Shown: piece after piece, positions 32,850 to 46,300 of the stretch
Position numbering within the stretch: the stretch's first letter is position 1
Layout of the letters: the number at the start of each line of letters is the position of its first letter
Origin: Hyposmocoma kahamanoa
Lineage: Eukaryota > Arthropoda > Insecta > Lepidoptera > Cosmopterigidae
Assembly: GCF_003589595.1 (NCBI RefSeq)
Contig: NW_020654422.1
Location: forward strand, 16,673,951 to 16,737,950
Length of the DNA: 64,000 nt
Direction of reading: 5' to 3'
Notes under the pieces: model-generated
Seen by the model: only the letters and a program-made list of their open reading frames with translations
Database searches by the model: none
Told to the model about the DNA's origin: nothing
Made by a program: the position numbers and the translations under genes

Positions 32850-33124
32850 ACGCTCAACTCACGCTGGCGCAGAGTTAAAGCATTGCGACGCGTCATGTTT
32901 TTCGCCTATAGCATGTTCATCTCTATTTGTACAAATTAGTGTTATTCAAAAATGGAATCGCGCGTCGACGCTTGGTTAAAGTCGAGCGATTGCTTGTCGT
33001 TACTTGCGCAAGACGCCGACCACACTGATCCGGGCGCGCTAATGCGAGCGTCGTCATGCGTAGTTGAAAAACAGGATACGACGCGACGTGACACTTCGAC
33101 TCTGCGCCAGTGTGAGTTGAGCCT
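32850..33124. mobile_element. MITE family M1, copy 2
   Basis: Same ends (CGCTCAACTCACGCTGGCGC and, inverted, AGGCTCAACTCACACTGGCG) and core as 4440-4727, 275 bp. Flanking TA on both sides. Confidence 0.8.
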
Positions 33125-33841
33125 TAATGTTGAGCCACATTGTGGTAAACATACGAGCTTATACGTAATTCGAGATCCCTATACGGTAAAAGAGTCTACG
33201 TAATTTGATTCTACGCTCTTTATCTAACCTCCTAATGCTTTAATTACGTTATTTTTATGTGAAATGCGGGCTATTTTTTATGACGTTAAGGAAAAAGAAT
33301 GCTATAGAGAGTTATATTTGCAAATACAAGTCACCACTACCACGGAAGAACAAAAAAAAATAGAAGTGCCATAAGTCTTGATTACTATCAGAACCGAAGT
33401 CGCCAAAACTCACACGTTCTTAATTTGAAACACTACCAAATCTTGATATTGATTGGTCGTAGTTTCAAATTTAAAAAGAAATAACAAATTCTGGATTGAT
33501 GAATACCATCAATACCTATTATTACAAGTTACGACGTTTTGATATTATATTGAAACTTCAATCAATATGCTGCCATCTAGCGGTTCATTGCTGAACGACG
33601 ACGAATTGGAGTTATTGATTTAGTTCTCTAAACAAGAAGCGAATTTATTTTATTCCAGGAGTTTAAGCTTTACATTCGTTTCGTGTAACAAAAAATTATT
33701 TCGATAAACATTGAATTGAAAATTAAATTAAATTTAATAAAAATAAGATTTTCCGATGATATGAAATACCACCACGGGTAATATTTTTGGTGCAGCTATC
33801 ATTTTGTTATCATACTCCAAAACATTTTTCTGGAATTTCAG

Positions 33842-33905
33842 AGAATTTGCACAAAAGAATGACACAACCATAATGACCAAAGCGAAAATGGCTGACGGAG
33901 CTCAG
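33842..33905 (+). CDS. Exon-like segment with a well-placed ATG
   Basis: A + strand acceptor (TTTCTGGAATTTCAG, ending 33841) is followed by a frame open for its full length, ATGs including one in strong insect context (GCGAAAATGGCTGACGGAG), and a donor CAG|GTAGGT. It could be the first coding exon (MADGAQ or MTKAKMADGAQ) of a + strand gene lying antisense to troponin I. I found no matching second exon in the window, so it may be chance. Confidence 0.3.
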
Positions 33906-34202
33906 GTAGGTCTTTCGAATAAATAGTTGGCACGACGGTAACTAACGACTTCTACTGTATTTATTGTTCTGTGACCGCTACCAACCAAACAACACAACAC
34001 ACCCGAAGTTTGTGTGTATGTATATAAAAAAAAGCGTTTTCGTTCTACGTTGACCATGCGCTCAACTAAAAAGTGGAACTCCTTATTTCGTTCTTACTTT
34101 CCCGAACGATGAAAGCTGAATGTTTTTAAACTCAGAATGACAAGGCATCTTCATTGTAAGCATATAAAATAAAAGAATTATTCAATTAATAATTTATGTA
34201 AA

Positions 34203-34208
34203 TTTATT
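34203..34208 (-). terminator. Probable poly(A) signal for the Pro-Ala troponin I isoform
   Basis: AATAAA on the - strand, 144 bases after the predicted TAA of the last Pro-Ala exon. Confidence 0.5.
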
Positions 34209-34351
34209 TTAAGTCCTTATACAAAATGTACAAATGTATGATGAATGGTAGAAAAATACTTAGTTCTAATCATAATGATGTTGCACGGTGATAGATGACA
34301 CCCGTGACAGTGCTGCGAGCGTAGTACTTGCAATGACATGAGCTGCATCGT

Positions 34352-34362
34352 TTACGCGGACG
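34352..34362 (-). CDS. wupA: Troponin I Pro-Ala isoform, last coding exon
   Basis: Acceptor TTTCTTTTTCAG. In the phase set by the previous exon it adds A-S-A and a TAA. Very short, so the exact end is inferred from phase only. Confidence 0.6.
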
Positions 34363-37300
34363 CTGAAAAAGAAATCATAATTTCATTTCATTACATTCAT
34401 GACTTCAATCACGTTTTATTGTTGTCGTCCTTAACGGTGGAAGATTTACTATTTTCATTTTATTTCTGTAGCATTTAAAAAACTAAACAACATTGCTTTA
34501 TGCTGACTTACCTATTATTATTATTATTATTTACTTTATTCTCTTCAGCTTGTTAGCTACATAGTTTGAACCACATTTACGGATCTAAGTCAAGTAAATG
34601 CAGTATGGCGTGTATCTACGAGTATGTTATTATTATTATACATTAGACAATATAATACAATACAATACAATATTTTTAGGCAACATTAGGCAAGTAAGCA
34701 CAAGCTAGGAATAAGCCCAGATAAAGTAACTATGTAGAAAATCACCAGAAATGACACTGTTTGTGCAGCGTAAATTGTTATTAGTGCAAACGTTCTATTG
34801 CTCTAGTAGAGGTTAGTTGAATTGTGCGGTCAGTGCTTCCTTTTTACCTTCAACTGGTGGCGGTGCTGCCGCCGGTTCAGGAGCTGGAGCTGGCGCCGGG
34901 GCTGAAAACACAGTCACAGTAAAATTTAATTGTCAATCACTTCTTAGAGCTATATATATATATATATATACATATATACAATGACATCTGTGTACCTTCA
35001 GCAGGTGCGGGCGCAGGGGCGGCTTCAGGAGCGGGCGCAGGTGGAGCTCCTGTTACAATAAGGCATTAAGGCATTTTCTTTTAAATTTACGCTTACTGTT
35101 TGTTATTCGACAACTGTCAGTGGTCATTGGTAAGTTATAAAATCTCGGTATATAGGCATACCACTCGTATTACGAGTAATGTTAGTGTAGTTATTTCTCT
35201 AAGGTAAAGATCGTAACATACATATCGTACTGTTAATACAATAATGTTTTAACTCAAAAAGAGGACTTTCTCCAAATCGATGAAAAAGTAATTACTCACT
35301 TCCCGCAAAAAAAATCATTACAATTTATATGTTAAACTTTATTATAGACACTTCAACAATTTTTCAAATATATTTAAAAAAAAATGGAAACAATAATTTC
35401 ATGTTTTTGAATAAGGATTGTTTTAGCCAGAAATAGCTCATATAAAGTGTGTCTTATTTTGAGTTAAGTAGATATTTATTTATTGTTTCTTACAATATTC
35501 TAACGACGGTTTTTTTGACGTATAGAGAATCAAATTTTACGTTCAGTAATGATATAATATAATAAATTTCACGTATTTTGAGTTACAACACTATTGTAAT
35601 AGCAGTGCAATAAATAGGTACCTTCTGCCGGTGCTGATGCCGCAGGTGGAGCTGCAGGTGCTCCTACATAGAAAACACATTGTATAATATTACACATTTC
35701 ATTTTTCCAAATATGGAAATATTAGTTAAGTTTCATTGGATAAATTAGCGCTTCTTATTTGGAATATAATATCTGGAAGATCCATGACATTAAAGTAAGA
35801 CTTTATTGAAGGAATAATTCATCGGTCATTCTCCGACTAGTGTTCACTACATAATTTCCGTGGCAATTTTCATTAAATATAATTACTTAAAGTTGTCGAT
35901 TTTTTATGTGCAATATTATTTAATATTTGAGTGTTGTATTGTGAAATATTATTTAATAATAACACCATATATACTTGAATATTTAAAAAACAAAAATTGC
36001 TATGGAAATTGGTAGTAAACTCTAGTAATAATAATAATAACGTACACACTCAACATAGCCCCGCACTACCCCTGTGTCGCGGGTGCCATGGACACACACG
36101 TAGAAAACCACAAATTACACCCAAACTCACGAGAGAAATAAATGTAGGCCATACGAATATTTCTCCCGACCCGGGAATCGAACCTGGGACCTCTGCTTGG
36201 CAGTCCGGCATGGTAACTGTTCGGCCACAAAGGCCGGTTTATAAGAGTTGTGAAGTAAATAGTTAAAGTCACCTTCAGCAGGCGCCGCTGCTGGAGCTCC
36301 CTCCGCGGGTGGTGCAGGAGTAGCACCTTCCGCAGGGGGCGCCGCTCCATCTGTAGGTGGTGCTGCTGGAGCACCTTCTGCGGCTGCAGGTGGTGCCCCT
36401 TCCGCTGGCGGCGCCCCTTCCGCTGGTGGCGCCCCTTCAGCCGGTGGCGCACCTTCCGCGGGTGGTGCACCTTCTGCCGGTGGCGCACCTTCTGCTGGAG
36501 GTGCACCATCTGCTGGCGCTGCTCCCTCTGCTGGCGGCGCACTTTCCCCTTCCTATATTTATCAATTCATTAATGTTTACAAAAAAGTGCCCTTTGGGAT
36601 CGAAATATGCAAAAGCTATAGCCGGAAATTATAATAACGCGATAGCTTTTAAAAGTTAAATAGAATGAAAAATGGATGTATCAAATCAAAGTAGAAAGCT
36701 TTAGTGAAGCTATTTACATTTATAGCAAAAAATTCTTAGCGTAAAACTTATGTACAGGATTTATGTCTATTGAAAAATTCATATTGCTTAATGGAAAAGC
36801 CATGTCTGTACCAGCTGTCCCAAAATTAACATATCGCCACCTTTTTTCAAGTCATAGTAAAGGTCATTTTTTTATCGTTATCTTTAATGATAGATATCCT
36901 TAGATATAAATATTTCAGGCCATAAAAAGGTAAATGTAATTTTTGCCTGAAAATACATGAAATAACTATTTAATAATATCCATGAGCACAGGAAAGTTTA
37001 AAAATTAGGAAACTTGTGAAGTTACGTGATGAGGTAAACGGATGCTAGCAACAATGATTGTTATGGTATATGTTGTAGTTGTGGTATATTATGTTTGATG
37101 GTGCGGTAGTTAATAGTTAACAACATATGGCCATACATATACATCCGATTGGCGTATCAGACATGGAGGCTATCATCGATGACGCTTTCATAATAGTTGC
37201 ATGCGCAATGCATACAATCTACATTAGGTACTTCGCGGTAAGAGTAGTTAATGAATTAATCAATAAAGTTACATTCAAAACCATTCTACACATGAGTTAG

Positions 37301-40300
37301 AATTTTGAAGTCATGTGATTGGATTTACGCGAATGTTATATTTATACAGCTTGATACGCATTTATGATACTCTAGGGAAATATGATGCGCGAAAATGATA
37401 CAAATATAAACCCAGCATAAAACAGATCAGTCGTTCATGATACGAAAATTAAGCGTTAAGCCTCACAAAATTTACATGATTCACAAAAAAGCAATTTATT
37501 TTGCTAGTTTAATTATTGTTCAAAATACTTTTCTATCTTAAATGGGTTGATTCAACAAAAACTTATCGTCATGATTTGTATCTGCCTTAATAAATTTTTC
37601 GATTACAGAAATGACGTTTATTTGCAGCAGCTTAAATTTTAGAAATATTAGTTTAGATTAATATAGATGTAGGTAACATCCATACACATTTAATGATGTA
37701 GGCAGACACTGCGGACCTCCACTTGCTACGTCTCATACGTAAGTTTCTGACATACCTTTTTCGCTTCCTCCTCTCGCATAAGTCTTTTCAAATACATGTT
37801 CATATACGAGTATTACTATAACAGAACGTTAGTTCGACACGATGACGCTAGATGGCATTGACCACTTGGACGCTTTTTCTAAAATGCAACGTTAAGATTT
37901 TCCCTCTGCATCTTAAGTAGTTGAAGAATGTATTGACGATTTTAAATTCAATATGTGTATCCTATTCAACCAGAATGAACGTGTACCACCAACTAGACCT
38001 CCCGTACAACAGCCTACAAAGTTCCATTTTTACTTCGCCGTCGAAACGAACCTTTTGCCACTCGCCCTGTGGTACACAATTATATCTAGGCGACCAACGT
38101 GAGGACCAGGAACTTCAATGTAGAGTATAATCCTGGAATGTCTACCTTAAGACTTAGACCACCTAAGGTAGTTGTGGCAAAGGAAACTCATACGTCCAAT
38201 GTGAAGTTACCTGTAACAATGATGTCCTAAACGTTACAGTCGCAGTCAGTATTTGCAACAAAATAGTAAGTACAACTTTTATTGCGCTATCAGATTCTAC
38301 AAAAAGCAGAACACTGCCCGATGTAGACTTTATCCAAGATGCTGCCACTGGTGTGATTCTTAGCTTACCTCAACTTATATGGCAATTTATAGAAGCTCCT
38401 TACGTTTCTTACGATCTTACGGTAGAATGGCATGACGGTTTCTCGGTGGCACATGTGAAGTGTGCAGCAACACAAAATCTATGAACAATATTAGTATACC
38501 AGCGCACACATACGAAACGCGTTCTCAGTCAGCTGAATTCACAGAAACGAACCTTCCGCCTTATCATCTCATACCAATAAAACGTGCGGCGACAACACCG
38601 AAGCGTGCAAGAACGTTTGATATTCGACAAAGTTTGTGGATTATATATTTCAATATGCCTTATTTCCGCACCATAAGAAAATGAGTAAAGAAAGAATGTA
38701 TTGACGACGTTCTTAACAACCCTGACGACGCTATAACTCTCGCCACGACAGGCTAACCAGATCGCAACTTATGCAAACTCCACACGAAGTGACCATCCTC
38801 AACGGTGAGCTCGAAGAGCCCCCCAATTTAGCTTGTAGAGATTCATTCTTACAGCACGACCTTCTGGAAGTCTCCAGTACCGCCCTAAATCGAAGTCTGT
38901 GCCCGCCTGGACGCCCTTTGGCCCACTACTTAAATTTTTATAAGGGTTACTAGAGCCTTCAGCTCGCCCTTTCGGCAGTCAAGGCCATCAGCGGTCAACT
39001 GCAAAATTGTCCTTCATTAAAAATAAATATTGACGATTTTAAATTCAATGTGTGTACGACTCCTACTGGGCCATATTGTGCATTTATTAGCGTGCGCGAT
39101 GTGTACGAGCATCCGTCTGACCTCCCGTTTAGCCTTTATTTTTGTACAAGAGCCAAAAAAATTCCGTTTACTCTTTACTAAGTACATTTTACTTCACCGT
39201 CGGAACGAATCCCTTGCCACGCCCCGTGAATACTGTTAAGCTACTGTTTATTCCTGATATTAAAATAGGACAAGACCATTTTTGCCGACATTCTCAATCT
39301 GGTAGAGTTATATACGTCGACCTTTCCTCACTTCCATCTTCAATCGCTCTATTTGGGCCGTTTACTCTACTAACATCCATCCTTTTTACAAACCCCATTT
39401 CAGTTCTAGTCAGTACATCATCTTTCAGACGACAACGCTCTTAAGCCAGATTGTAACTCGATCTGTCTCAACAAGTAACATCACACGTACTATACATCCA
39501 ATTTGAAGAGTTTTCAGCCTGCTTTAATTATTTAGGGTTAGAACCAGTACGTCCCGACGAACAGCCAGACGTACACATTTCGTACGTTTAGTGAATATTT
39601 TGGTTTATTTCAAAAAAATATTTATACGCAAGGCAGATTTTACACTACTGCTGCTGTAGCTCAATCCATTCAAGAATCCTTTTCACGTTAACAAAGCAAT
39701 TGCGGAAAATAAACAGCATGAGGTTTAATATATTTTCAAGGAGCAACGGGCTTCAATTTAATCCAAACTTACCGAAAGGACTGAACATCTGTGACTGAAG
39801 GAATATTTTTACGCACTTCGGGATTTTGTTTGACCTTTCGTAGTTTGTATCGCGCTTCTCCGGCCAAACGGCCTTGCAAATTATTATTTGCAAATTTCGA
39901 TGTAGATTAATAACAGCATTGACTCGAACCTTAATGGTTTTTAAATGTTGTAAAATTGTGATTGTAATATACCTAAGTAGTTGATTGGAAATAAATAAAA
40001 AAAAAAAACAAAAAAAAAATGTTATTTTGTTTGTATTAAAATTTTGAAAGAAATTTCCTTATTGTATTTAATATCACGTATTGTTGAAATTTAAACTGAA
40101 CTCTTGTGACACATTGAACCATACAATAGTTAAAAAACACTTAACGTAGTCTGGTTGGTTATATTGGACCCTTTACACAGCTTGGTTAAGGCACTGCAGT
40201 GTGTGGTTCAATTCGGGTTCACGTAACGTTGATTGTGCATTTTGTAAGGTCTTGCTGAAAGAAGTAACATTGTGAGGGTGCAATAATGCATTATACTTTC

Positions 40301-43300
40301 AAATGTGTATAGTGGATCAGTACATAATTTTTTGAAACAATAATATGAAGTCGCAACAAAAAAAGTTATATTCATGAAAACGTTTTGAAATAATTCTTGA
40401 AGATTTTCCTTGAAAAAGCTTTTAAGCTTTTTAAATGAATATAATGAATAATGTAGATACTACCTAGGTAATAATGCATGAGAGTGGAAGTAAAAAGGGG
40501 CCTGTCTATCCTGCACGGGTATAACACGAGCCAAATACTTGTGTAAAATAATTTTATCAATATTTCGTAACAGGGGCTTGCTCAATGGTTAATTACACAT
40601 ACCGGTACATTTAGCAGAACACAAGTAAAATCCTTAATTAAAGCACTGTTTTCAAAAGACTGGCTTAAAAAATTAAACGACTGTAATTTTCAGTCGCCCG
40701 TTTTCATTTCCTACTAATACAGATTTATTGAGTAGCACGAGGTTGATTTAGCGTTCTTGTAAATTTGTTTATCTTTAGTTGGAAAAGTTTTTTTTTAATT
40801 TATTACGGTTGATCTAATCAATTAAACTCGTCACTGAAAAGGCGAAATTACTAACCTCCAAAAGGCCAAAATGGCGCTTTAGTACTTTCGCCTTTCCACC
40901 GACAAACTGTTACAAACTAAAAAGTTTGTCACAAAATAAAAAAAATACATTTTGTTTAATTCAGATTTTTTCGGCCTTACTAAATCGATGTTGAAAAACA
41001 TTTATTTCATTGCTGCGTTATGCATAATTTTCATTTATTCCAATATAAACGTTAGTATATTATATTATAAATTTTTAGTTTCGCTATATGTGCCAATGTG
41101 TTTAAAAAAGATTAAAACAAAGCTACATAGGGCTGAAAATGTAAGAAAATAACCATATACAGAACATCTAAAGGACTATCATCATTATTTGCAAACAATA
41201 AGGAACACAAAGTGCCACGAAATTTCTATAAACAATATGCATAACGATAGGAGCGAGGATAACCGACACCTGCGTTGGGTCCTGCTACATTACCAGTTTC
41301 ATCATCTTATGGTAATGGCCGCGGCCATTTTATAACGCAGACATTCTGTAGAGGGGTTTAGGACTATAATCATACGGTCGAGATTCATAATGTACCTAAT
41401 TCACAAATTGCTTCTAGTAAAAATATCCACCAAGGGAACCAAGAGTTCATATCCTTGGTATAGTTACAGATAATATAATACTATACTAGTACAGATACCC
41501 AATCTCATGAAGAAATGTTGCACTTGTAACTCCGCTTATTCGCACGCTTCTTTTGATTCACAACGCTCTGATCAATAGATGGTACATATGTACCAAGTAA
41601 GCCCGCGATGCGATTGTAATAATATTCGAAATATTACATAGCTATTACATTTTTGTCAAGGTTAATTGCAGTTGTTCAGGTTGGTTTAATTGATTATGTA
41701 CACAAAAAGAAGCTGAATATTACTTTTAATGTTTTAAAGTAAAAGCCAGGGCTAAAACGTTACTTAGTTTCGATAATAAATTCAAAGAAATGCCCACTGT
41801 ATAATATATAGCAAATTAACAAATCAAAAAGTATGCCATTGTGTTTTAAGGGCTGTAAATAAAAAAACACTAAAGTGAGTCTATTAGACGTCAAGTCTTC
41901 GATTTTTTTTTTGTTTATAAAGTTATTCTCGAGGTTTGGAATTTTTTACCGCCCTACTTACAACGTATTTTATCACATTTGCGAAGAAATAATATATGTA
42001 TTTCTTCGCAAATGTGATAATATATAATGTGATAATAATTTAAAAAATTAATTTATTTCTTGTGAATTACACAACGCAACAACGACAGATATTGCAAATG
42101 GCGGTTTTTTTTATATAAACAGATGGACTTGATCGTAAAGATATAAAATAAATAATTTGAAAATACAAAGAATGCTGCAGAATTTGAATTTATGAAATTA
42201 ATTTAGCAAATGTTTAATTTTTTTTTTTTGGATACCTCAAGCTTAAATGAAATAATGCAATTTTTCGAGCAATAAAACTTTTTGCTTAATCTTAACGTAT
42301 AAGAAAAGTACAGTGCAATTAAATTGTAAAAATCCATTACCGCCATAATAATGTAATAATAAAAAAAATAAAGTTCAGCACATTACAGTGTAATGAAATA
42401 ATTTATATTTTTTTTATGTCGCTTTAAATATGCACTAATATTTATTTTGTAGAATTGATACCCTATAATATAGTAAAACTACATGTGATCATGCGTCAAA
42501 AGTGTTTGTATTACATAAATATATTAATATTTCATATGTATCATATAGCTGCAATATTTTCTTCAAATTTAAATGGGACCAATACTGATTGGTATAAATT
42601 TTTGCAACAAAAAAGAAATCATCACAATCGATTCACAAACGCCGGAGTAATCGCGTAACAAACACACACAAAAAAGAAAAATACAGTTGAATTCAGAACC
42701 TCCTCCTTTTTTGAAGTCGGTAAAAACGGCGGTACATGAACAAATTTACATGCAAATCTAGGAAGGTTATAATTTTGCACTGAGGACTCAACCCACGCGT
42801 CGGTACTAAGGAACAAGGTGTACATTGGTAAGGATCACAAATGACGTCACTACACATAATAATAAGTACAGAAAATTAATTTTTATTAAACGTATCATTT
42901 TATCTTACAAAAACATTATTTAATAAATAAATAAATTATATAAAAATTGTGTTGCTTTTGTGTTGACACTTTCAAAACGTTTTATGGATATATAAATGGA
43001 ACCGGAAGGTTGGGAAAGGTGTTAAATCCCTGTAATGATGGGTATATCACATTTGTAAGGGTCTGGCGTATGATGGTCACTGTATAGTTTCTGGTAGGGT
43101 TTAACACTTCATGCCTCAACCTCTTCCTCTTTTACCTTCTGATCTCCTGGCTTGCCCTTGGACCAGTCTGGCTTTTTCTGTAAACACACGAATGAAGACT
43201 TTAGTGTTTATACGTTTAAGTGATGCTATGATTTGATGTCGATAGAGTGCCTAGAAGCTAGATATAACGTAAATATGCAGACAATGTTTCGCCCCACTTA

Positions 43301-46300
43301 TGTTTTATATAAATAATTGTGCTTTTGCAATACTAGTCACTCTATCGAATTTATAAAACCATTCTCAAAATGAATTCTTAAAGCCTGTAAATACATATAT
43401 AACACAATGCAAATATCGGCGGTGTTTTGTAGAATGGGCGCTATTTAGAAAAAAATTCAGGGAACACGTTTTAGATTTTCACGGCTGTTTTAAAATATTT
43501 ACGACCTGTTTTAAATTCTACTTTAAATATTAAAATTTAAACTTAATTAAAACCAAAATTTAATTTTAAAACAGGACGTAAATATATTTTTACCTAAGTA
43601 AAACCTAAAACTTGTTGCCCTGATTATTTTTCAAACTGGCACTTTTGCCCTTTCTTCAAAACACCGACAAATATAGTCTAGTCAAGGAAATAAACAGTTT
43701 GAGCATTTAGTTTATCATCTACATGATAATGCATAATATATTTAATAATTTCAAAGCTCATATGCAAGTTACAAAGTGAATAAAACAACAATTAATCACT
43801 TGAAAGTAGAAAGCGAATTTGAATGGTAACGCTTCAGAATGAGCTAACTTACACCATTTGTCTCCTTGACTGTACTGTGGCTAATGTGCTTCACTAACTC
43901 TTTATCGCGACTTTGTTGCTAACATATTAAGCTCTTGCGTGAAAATGCTTTCAAAGCCTGGACTACGGCGATTATTCTTATAAGTGAAGTTCAGTTAGAC
44001 TTGAATAATTTAGGTTTTTGAATGCTAGCAGCAAAATCATAAATACACATCGCGATGTCGTGTCGTCGAGACGTTTTTCTAAAGCAGCTCACACTCTCGA
44101 AGCGTCGCTTACACATACCCTGTGTGCCTAAAACGCTCAAATATAAAGCATCCTAAAACGTCCATAAAACGTATATTATGTACACGTGTATAATACAAAT
44201 GACGCCCTACAAGGCGTATGTTGCGACCACACGAAGCCTTTATACAACAACGTCATATATCTCAATTGCCAAATGCACGTGACAATACAAAATAATGTGC
44301 TCGAAAACTCTTTGCCAACCCATCCATATAACTGGCAAAGTTCGGACAAAAACTGAGTGAAACCGCGGTGATACACCATCCTAATAATGGTGAGTCTCCA
44401 AGCGAGCTAAATATATTTTTACATGCCCAGTGCGAGCAGAATGACTAAAAATAAATAGTGTCTATTACGTGATGCATATTTTACCTTGCCACCGGCACCT
44501 CCCTGTGGAACATCGCATTATCATTTGTTTTATAATTTAGACAAACAATAATCATTATTGGGACTACGGCTATTTTATTTTTAGAATGATAGTAAATCAG
44601 AATAGATATCGAATGTTGTGTTTCGTTGCGTATAGTCATTACAATTGTGGTGTCGAATTTCGATAGTAGTTTTGCCAATTTGCTAGTATTCCCCGGACGC
44701 AATAAATATTTCATTTAATATCGTAACAGGTATAGAAACATAGTATAATAATACAAGTATGGTAACTCTACACAAACGTTGCAGTGTGGCTTGTATGTGT
44801 GATGCATTCGCGTTGCATTGCGTTGGTCGTCCCACGCGTCTTTCATTATTATGCGAATGTGTGCGTCCGTACACGGCGCGCCGCGAGCGTGCACACGTAC
44901 AAGCCGCGTTGCTACGTTTGTGTGACGTTATCATACTTGTCTTACTACACTATGTATTGAACAGCGTATATATACAGGACAGAGTGTTAGTCACAGACAG
45001 TGGAATAGTACATAAACAAGTATTAGCACTAACGGGAACCGAATTCCCATACAACGTTGACATTATCAAAAAGAGATTCTGCAAAGCGTTCGGGGGCTGG
45101 AATTGCGTCAAAAATCTTTGTTCAATTGTTTCGCAGCTCAAGCGATCTAGACGAATCGACTATAAAACTGCACAATTACAAAGCCATATTAACGCTGTCA
45201 TATCTCACCTCTTACGAAATCAGGGTTTTGTAATGGATATCCAAAATTTGATTTAGAAAATATAAATTACAATTTATTTAAATTACTTATAAAATAGACG
45301 TCATCTAATTAAATAACACAAATATTGATGATATTGAGTTGTTCATTCGAATGGTGGTATAAGTAAACAATTTGTGTTTAATTTGTCTGTGAGCTGTTAC
45401 TTCTTGCCAATAGCCCAGTCAGCTTTCTCCGCTTTCTTAGCCTGTTGGAACATGAGTAGAAATGTAGCTGTTGTTAGTGAAAGATCCTAATTAGAATTAT
45501 TACAACATAACGCTTGTTCACTATCCGATTATCAACCTAAACAATCTGTCCTTAGGATTCTGTCAAGACATTAAAATTTAACAAGATACATTTTCTAATC
45601 AGGAACATGGATTTATTTTATACAAAAGTTTCTCATATTTTACAGTAACTCATGATATAGGATTCTTTAAAATCGAATAGTGTAATAAACGTTTAAGTAG
45701 AGAAGAGAAAATGGAGTAATTTAATGCAAATTAACAAGATAGAAAGAGAAAGAGAGAGAAATTAGTTGTTGATAGGTATGAGAAATAAGTTGCAATTCTT
45801 CTTCAATAACCCCACATAATTGGCAAACATTTTAAAACACTGTCTGTGGTTAGAATGTATGAAGAAAATGTGAAATTTAGTAAACATATGTGTGGTTTAA
45901 AGTTTGTCTGTGATTTTAACAAACCACCGTTTGTCATAAAGTTGTGACATCTCTAATCAAATTTCCAACAGTTTGGACATATTTATGGGTTGTTTTTAAA
46001 CATTCTACTAAAGACCTAGTCATTAAAAGTAAATCCATTACACCTGTAATAAAGATGTAGATACATCTGTGTACATACATTACATACATACTGCAGAAAG
46101 ATCGAAATATTTAATAGATTCCATTGTACAATCTAAGAGTATAAACATGACGTCAGCAAAATTCGAAAATTATACTAACATTAGAATAAAATACATAGGT
46201 ATCCGATAGCTTCCTCGAAACTAAATCTCTATTCACGTTGTTATTAATAAATATATATAGAACATAATTATGTTTACCTCTTTGTCTTCTTCTTCAAGGG

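Noticed and set aside
32952..33203. 83-residue ORF
   Set aside because: Lies in the GC-rich core of MITE M1; open because of base composition.
36066..36542. Long - strand Arg/Gln/His-rich frame over the Pro-Ala exon
   Set aside because: It is the same DNA as the APPAEG exon read in another frame. The low complexity is a by-product of the repeat, and it runs on into a SINE.
36357..36659. + strand Leu/Pro/Val-rich frame
   Set aside because: Antisense shadow of the Pro-Ala exon.
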